The notes under the pieces are model-generated. The model worked only from the letters and a program-made list of their open reading frames with translations. It did no database searches and had not been told where the DNA came from. DNA of 11,909 bases from an uncultured Bacteroidota bacterium. Lineage in GTDB: Bacteria; Bacteroidota; Bacteroidia; Bacteroidales; CAIWKO01. Shown here piece after piece: positions 8,501 to 11,909 of the stretch. Within the stretch, counting starts at the first letter, position 1; each line of letters starts with the position of its first letter. The stretch is from contig CALGYY010000141.1 in NCBI GenBank assembly GCA_937934705.1, forward strand, positions 1 through 11,909. Direction: 5' to 3'. The translations under genes were made by a program, and so were the position numbers.

Positions 8501-9598
8501 TGGAATCCTGCTTTCAGCGGAACAGCATCACTCAGTGTCAGTGCAGTAAATGTGATGTGTGGCAGCGCTTACAGTGCTGCACTGAGCATTGATGTGTTGG
8601 AAACTCCGGTCAGTCCTGCCATTCCTGCGGGTGACCAAAACCTGTGTCCGGATGCACCCAATACCCCTTATACTGTGACTCCGGTCAGCGGAGCCACGGA
8701 TTACTCCTGGGTTTTACTGCCGCCGGCTGCCGGTACCGTGATACCTGCCGGCACCAGTGCAATGGTGGACTGGGACGCGGGTTTCACCGGACAAGCCTCA
8801 CTTTTTGTTTATGCGATGAACGGAAGTTGTCCCGGAAATTCTTCAGATACCCTGCTGATCACAGTCAGTAACCTGCCCGGCCCGGCTGCAGCGCCATCGG
8901 GTTTGGATGACTTCTGCACCGGTGAGGATCCCGGAACCTATAGCACTGCCGGCGCTTCAGGTGCAACATCTTACACCTGGGGTCTTGAGCCTCCGGCCGC
9001 CGGGACGGTCACGGGTAGCGGCAGCACGGTCAGCATAAGCTGGACTCCGGGCTGGTCAGGAACTGCCTGGCTCTTTGTGGCCGGAGTCAACGCCTGCGGA
9101 ACCGGCACTTATTCAGATTCGCTCGCAATAACTGTTCATCCATTGCCTGCGGCGCCTGTTATTTCACAAAACGGAGGTATGCTCAGCTCTTCCTATACCG
9201 TTTCCAATCAATGGTATTACAACGGAAATCCGGTGTCCGGAGCGATCGCCCAGGATTACACGCCCCCTGTCAATGGTAATTATTTCGTGATTTATACCGA
9301 CACCAACGGATGCTGGTCTTCATCCGATACGATTGCCGTGAATTTTGTAGGCATAGCCGAAGGCTTAACCGCTAAGCCAATCATTTATCCGAACCCGGCA
9401 GAGGGGGTCTTTTTCATCGATTTTCCTGATTGCGTGTGCATCCGTCTGCTTGATCTTCAGGGACGCTGCTTCATGGAAATCAATGAACCGGATACCCGAC
9501 CGTTCAGGATAGATGCGGGCCACCTGTGTCCCGGGACCTATATTTTGCAGATCAGCAACACTCAGGGTGTTCAACGGCTTAAGCTGATGATCGAATAG
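5597..9598 (+). CDS. Large T9SS-exported protein: three cohesin-like modules plus seven PKD-like repeats
   Basis: The product is 1333 residues, complete. The ATG at 5597 begins a signal peptide (MIRRN, hydrophobic core, likely cleavage after PAKG at about 22). Three cohesin-like modules follow at about 23-160, 165-306 and 310-450. The first two match the two modules of the preceding gene in order; the third is divergent, with GLPDM instead of GLPGM. A beta-sandwich with a PGSAYRLRV strand lies at about 455-552. Seven PKD-like repeats occupy 556-1184, then an Ig-like module (about 1185-1253) and a T9SS tail (about 1262-1333) with YPNPAEG, LLDLQGR and PGTYILQI. No catalytic residues are recognisable. 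The likely role is an extracellular scaffold: cohesins held at the N-terminal end of a long stalk fixed or released through the C-terminal T9SS signal. The layout is seen; the role is inferred. It converges on the minus-strand gene with a 26-bp gap and no evident terminator. Confidence 0.92.
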   Translation: MIRRNIALLIFVLGISMLPAKGNVSLVMPHLSGSQGTQLTIPVRVADFDDIISMQGTIQFDPAVVSYVSVQQYGLPGMNASNFGTSLVGSGKLTFSWFDGTFAGVSLADSSVVFSITFQLNGSAGQSSAVTFSGIPTLIEVIDHLYNTVATNLQHGSISIGGSGPAADITLFLDTVSGVQGSQVAVSLRALDFININSLQGTLEWNTSVATYVGLGSFGLPGMNAGNFGTSQTGSGKLMFSWSDLLLLGQDMPDSAALFTVLFNLSGPPATQTPVSFINTPVIPEVVDSAFQVLNADLLAGSISITPVPGGNISIFCDSVEAPTSSYVDVRMRATGFTDVIGAQGTLQFSTAVVQFDSIVAFGLPDMSTASFGLSQTGSGKIMWAWNDPTLAGVSIPDSSILFTMRFYVTGSMGSFTNLEFIDAPTPQEYVDKNYQVLNESLTPGRIDVIGSGDIITHDPATLNFCPGDTFSVAFTVNGTFLPGNLFILQLSDPTGSFTTALNLDTIAGTGSGVFHATIPLSALPGSAYRLRVISTNPFVTGMLNPGAISVLAIPGQAAIPSGTAQLCRDAADEVYSSSATNATTYSWFLFPPSAGSISGTSATATVNWDAGFSGTAAICVFGSNGSCPGALSDTLYVEVLEYPAQPSMPSGDTIFCQGLASGLYTVPTLPGADSYVWNLSPAAAGSLTGSNDTITISWNTAFNGEVSLSVSAVNSICTGNASDSLLIHILPVPASPGIPSGDTLLCVNPANTVYTSPVVAGAIAYNWVLLPPVAGLLTPSGNSVSIDWNDTWTGTASLFTAAVNASCQGPDSDTLLIVIQGLPGQAAVPSGDTLLCEGAGNTEYTTAGSAGASSYLWAIIPPAAGSLSGTGDTVLVSWTPGWTGTAGLTVAGNHICGSGSVSDTLFVTLLSYPAVPSLPSGDSVICQGSPPSGYSISPVAGADSYQWNIVPPSAGSISGSGNAVTLTWNPAFSGTASLSVSAVNVMCGSAYSAALSIDVLETPVSPAIPAGDQNLCPDAPNTPYTVTPVSGATDYSWVLLPPAAGTVIPAGTSAMVDWDAGFTGQASLFVYAMNGSCPGNSSDTLLITVSNLPGPAAAPSGLDDFCTGEDPGTYSTAGASGATSYTWGLEPPAAGTVTGSGSTVSISWTPGWSGTAWLFVAGVNACGTGTYSDSLAITVHPLPAAPVISQNGGMLSSSYTVSNQWYYNGNPVSGAIAQDYTPPVNGNYFVIYTDTNGCWSSSDTIAVNFVGIAEGLTAKPIIYPNPAEGVFFIDFPDCVCIRLLDLQGRCFMEINEPDTRPFRIDAGHLCPGTYILQISNTQGVQRLKLMIE
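7262..9148 (+). repeat. Seven tandem PKD-like repeats, 89 residues then six of exactly 90 (270 bp)
   Basis: Units start at 7262 (89 residues), then 7529, 7799, 8069, 8339, 8609 and 8879 (90 residues each). Most share a P(S/A)G opening, a cysteine near residue 13, a Y.W strand near 32-34, a PP.AG turn, a (S/D/N/T)W strand, a G.A.L strand, a second cysteine near 73 and a closing SD(T/S)L strand ending in P. Unit 5 lacks the SD(T/S)L motif. The constant length with no indels in six units is unusual for an array this diverged. The two cysteines per unit could form a disulphide, which suits an extracellular stalk. Confidence 0.9.
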
Positions 9599-9624
9599 GC
9601 GCTACAGTCTGCCTGTGATGATTT

Positions 9625-11863
9625 TCAGAAAGGATTGACCCCGCCCGGTCGCATGGCGCCGAACCATTTGACCACGCTTTGGCCGACACCCTCGATATCC
9701 ACACAGATCAGGTAGATGCCTCCGGCGATCTGAACCTGGTTCTGGTTGGTCAGATCCCATTCATAGTAAGGTAATGCGTCATCCTTCAGGATTTCTCTGA
9801 TCTTTTTTCCCTGCATGGAATAAATGGTGATGCTGCACTTCTGCGGCAGGTTGGTAATACGGACTGCCATCTGCTGCTCTCCGGCTTCATACGCTGAATA
9901 AGCGTAATATGGATTCGGTACCACATTGATCAGGGCCAGTGAGCCTTCGGCAGCCATGCTGTTTTGCGTTGAAACAGCAATGCCGGCAGTGCTGAAACCG
10001 TAACAGGGATAATTGTTATTGACAGGAATCGCCGGACCCTGGTTGCGTGCCGACCAGAAGCGCTGATAGGGTTTGCCTACCCTGATGCGGATGCGGACAT
10101 CACAGGGGATCTGTTCGGGATCCCAGTTGCCGGTGAAGGTGGTCAGCGGCGCGCCGACCCACATGGCATCCTTGAAGATGAAACTTCTGTGACGGTCATG
10201 AAAGGTGGGTTTAAGCATGGCTTCCTTGATCCATGCTCCACCGTCGTAGGCGGGACAGTCGATCCGTCCGTAAATACTGCTGACACTGTCGCGGTTGTGA
10301 CCGAAGATATAAACCCAGTGTTTGCCACCGAAGAGGATATCGCCGAAATTGCTGACGAGTCCTGAAGTCGGGTTCCACTTCATATCACGACCGTTCTCAT
10401 TGGCCAGCCAGGAGTCTTCACCGAAAGCCATGTTGAGTCGTTCACCGGTTTCCACATTAATGGCATAGCCGGGGAACCAGCCCATACCCTGTTCTCCATC
10501 CGTTGAACCTGCACGGAGCTCGTGTTTGGCAATGTTGCCTTCGGAAAGGATCGGATCTTCACACATCTCGAATACGGGACAGCGCGACCATTTGCTGCGA
10601 TCGGCCGTGATGATCAGGTCAACAGAAGCGATATTGCCGAGAACTGAAGCTTTGGTCGCGTAGATCTGGTTGACCTGGAAGGCCGGACCGTTCGTGATAT
10701 AGGAAGCCAGGGCGTAGGGAGCCCAGGTGCCGGCGAGTACCTTTTCGAAGGCTTCTCCCGGATCGAGCCATTTGGGGTTTTCAGCAGAACCGGGGTCGAA
10801 ATCATCATTGGCACTTTCGATCGGATCTGTATACATACCTGAGCGTATCCAGTTGAATGCCGGGTAAGCATCATAATCGCTGATGCCGCTGAGCCATTGC
10901 CGGGTGCTGTCAGCGAAATATATGGAAGCCTCGAGGAATCCGTTGTTGATCGGAAGGTTCATGCCGGGTTTGAGAACCTGTTCAATATGAATTGACAGGC
11001 CCAGCTCCGGAATCAGCTGTTCATATGCGGTGCTGATACTCATGTCTGATGTCCAGCTCACGCCAGTGGTGATATCCGTCAGCAGCCAGTTGCACGAATC
11101 AATCCGGCCAGAGGATGGAGGGATAAATTTGAGGATATAATCGGCTGCGGGAACATTAAGCGGATCCACCACTTTGATATTGACGGGACCTTTATTATAA
11201 GTGTATTCCAGTTCCCCGGCATAGCCCATCGTGATGATTTCCTGCAAGGATTCCTGGCTAAGGTCGATCACCATACCGCCGTTGCCCTGGCCTTCTAGGC
11301 GCCTGATTACCGGTCGTACGCCATACTCAGAATGGGTGATGGTCCCACCGGCTTCCGGTGATGGGATGTGGGGGATGCCAGTCTGTACTGTGATCGTTCC
11401 CGCAGCCGAGCGTGTACCCGCCAGGTAGGGTTGCTTTTGTCCGTTCAGCCTGAGGGGATCGTTCGGGTCGTATGGTGCGTAGGAATTGTAAGCATAAGCG
11501 ATGGCCAGGTAATAGTATTGTTTGTGATTGACCAGTCTCTTGTCGTCGCTGGCAAAGAGATCATCAAATATCCGGAAGGAATGGACGATGCCGGCATCGG
11601 CTCCGTTGACTTCTTCGCGGGGAACCGAAGCATTGAGATCCGGATCATAGTAGAAGTTGACCAGTTGTTTTACGCCATTGCGGATATCGCACTGGGCCAC
11701 GAGACGGGCCAGGTCGGGATCATGAAGATCATCAACGGTGACAGAGGCATTCTTCAACTGATAGATCTGATATCCTTCGAAGCGATAGGCACTGTCGCTG
11801 CGCTCAGCCGCTGGCATATCCTCAGGAAAAATGATGCGGTAATCCACTGCCGCATAATCTTCA
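9625..11863 (-). CDS. C-terminal part of a large T9SS cargo protein, function unknown (5' end lost at contig end)
   Basis: About 745 genomic residues are visible, ending in TGA at 9625-9627. The frame stays open through the adapter, and the apparent GTG start at 11878-11880, translated MCSSDL, is adapter-derived, so the true start is beyond the contig. The first visible part resembles a fibronectin-type-III-like fold (YRFEGYQIYQL, then YYYLAIAYAY). The middle has no recognisable enzyme motif; it has conspicuous stretches such as GWFPGYAINVETGERLN and FGEDSWLANENGRD. The end is a T9SS-type tail with VVPNPYYAYSAYE, ITIYSMQGKKIRE, GGIYLICV and a KWFGAMRPGG finish. This resembles a large Bacteroidota family usually annotated only as a T9SS C-terminal target-domain protein, an assignment made from memory. 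It lies convergent to the cohesin genes, so it is a separate transcription unit and need not share their function. Confidence 0.85.
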
Positions 11864-11909
11864 AGATCGGAAGAGCACACGTCTGAACTCCAGTCACATT
11901 CCTTTATCT
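11864..11909 (+). other. Illumina TruSeq adapter contamination (not genomic)
   Basis: Positions 11864-11897 match the 34-base TruSeq read-2 adapter, which begins AGATCGGAAGAGC and ends CTCCAGTCAC. Positions 11898-11903 read ATTCCT, which I recall as TruSeq index 27. They are followed by TT and ATCT, the start of the flow-cell sequence after that index. The genomic insert therefore ends at 11863, and this must be the right end of a contig assembled from untrimmed reads. Any protein crossing 11863 is chimeric: MCSSDL on the minus strand and IGRAHV on the plus strand are adapter translations. Confidence 0.97.

Noticed and set aside
7262..9148. A regular 270-bp repeat considered as a possible CRISPR-like or satellite array
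   Set aside because: The period is a protein-domain length within one open frame, the units are only about half identical in protein, and there are no short identical repeats with unique spacers.
9599..9624. A possible shared terminator between the convergent genes
   Set aside because: The 26-bp gap has no inverted repeat or T-tract on either strand that I can see; termination must lie inside the coding ends or use another mechanism.
11368..11886. A 172-residue plus-strand open frame ending KIGRAHV
   Set aside because: It is antisense to the minus-strand T9SS protein, its end is translated adapter sequence, and its body shows no domain or signal.

Overview
The window looks like a fragment of a Bacteroidota genome, probably from a metagenome or draft assembly. 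All four protein-coding genes appear to make exported, multi-domain surface or secreted proteins. Each ends in the roughly 80-100-residue beta-sandwich tail typical of cargo of the type IX secretion system (T9SS, the Por system), which is confined to Bacteroidota. The signs are PNP-type starts, an IYDL.G / LLDLQGR / IYSMQGK strand, an aGtY strand and a hydrophobic/basic end. Translation starts lack a clear Shine-Dalgarno and follow AT-rich leaders, as is usual in this phylum. Stops are TAA, TAG, TAG and TGA, so there is no sign of a non-standard code.

Layout, left to right. (1) A very long plus-strand gene, cut by the left edge, encodes six Kre9/KNH-like beta-sandwich repeats, a PKD-like module, three Ig-like modules of exactly 90 residues and a fourth Ig-like module. 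A carboxypeptidase-regulatory-like segment, a type-I-dockerin-like region, one cohesin-like module and a T9SS tail follow. (2) A strong intrinsic terminator. (3) A 404-residue protein with a signal peptide, two cohesin-like modules and a T9SS tail. (4) After a 20-bp gap, a 1333-residue protein with a signal peptide, three cohesin-like modules, one beta-sandwich, seven PKD-like repeats of 89-90 residues, one Ig-like module and a T9SS tail. (5) Convergent after 26 bp, the minus-strand 3' part of a large T9SS cargo protein of unrecognised function. (6) The last 46 bases are not genomic. They match an Illumina TruSeq read-2 adapter with index, so the window ends at a contig end, and the apparent start of the last gene is an artefact.

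The main biological theme is a cluster of cohesin/dockerin-type scaffolding proteins with one, two and three cohesin-like modules in successive genes. One dockerin-like region sits next to a cohesin in the same chain, and no catalytic domain is visible. I infer a non-cellulosomal, self-assembling cell-surface or extracellular scaffold or adhesin. This is a hypothesis: similar cohesin- and dockerin-annotated T9SS proteins are known in Bacteroidota, and binding cannot be read from the sequence.
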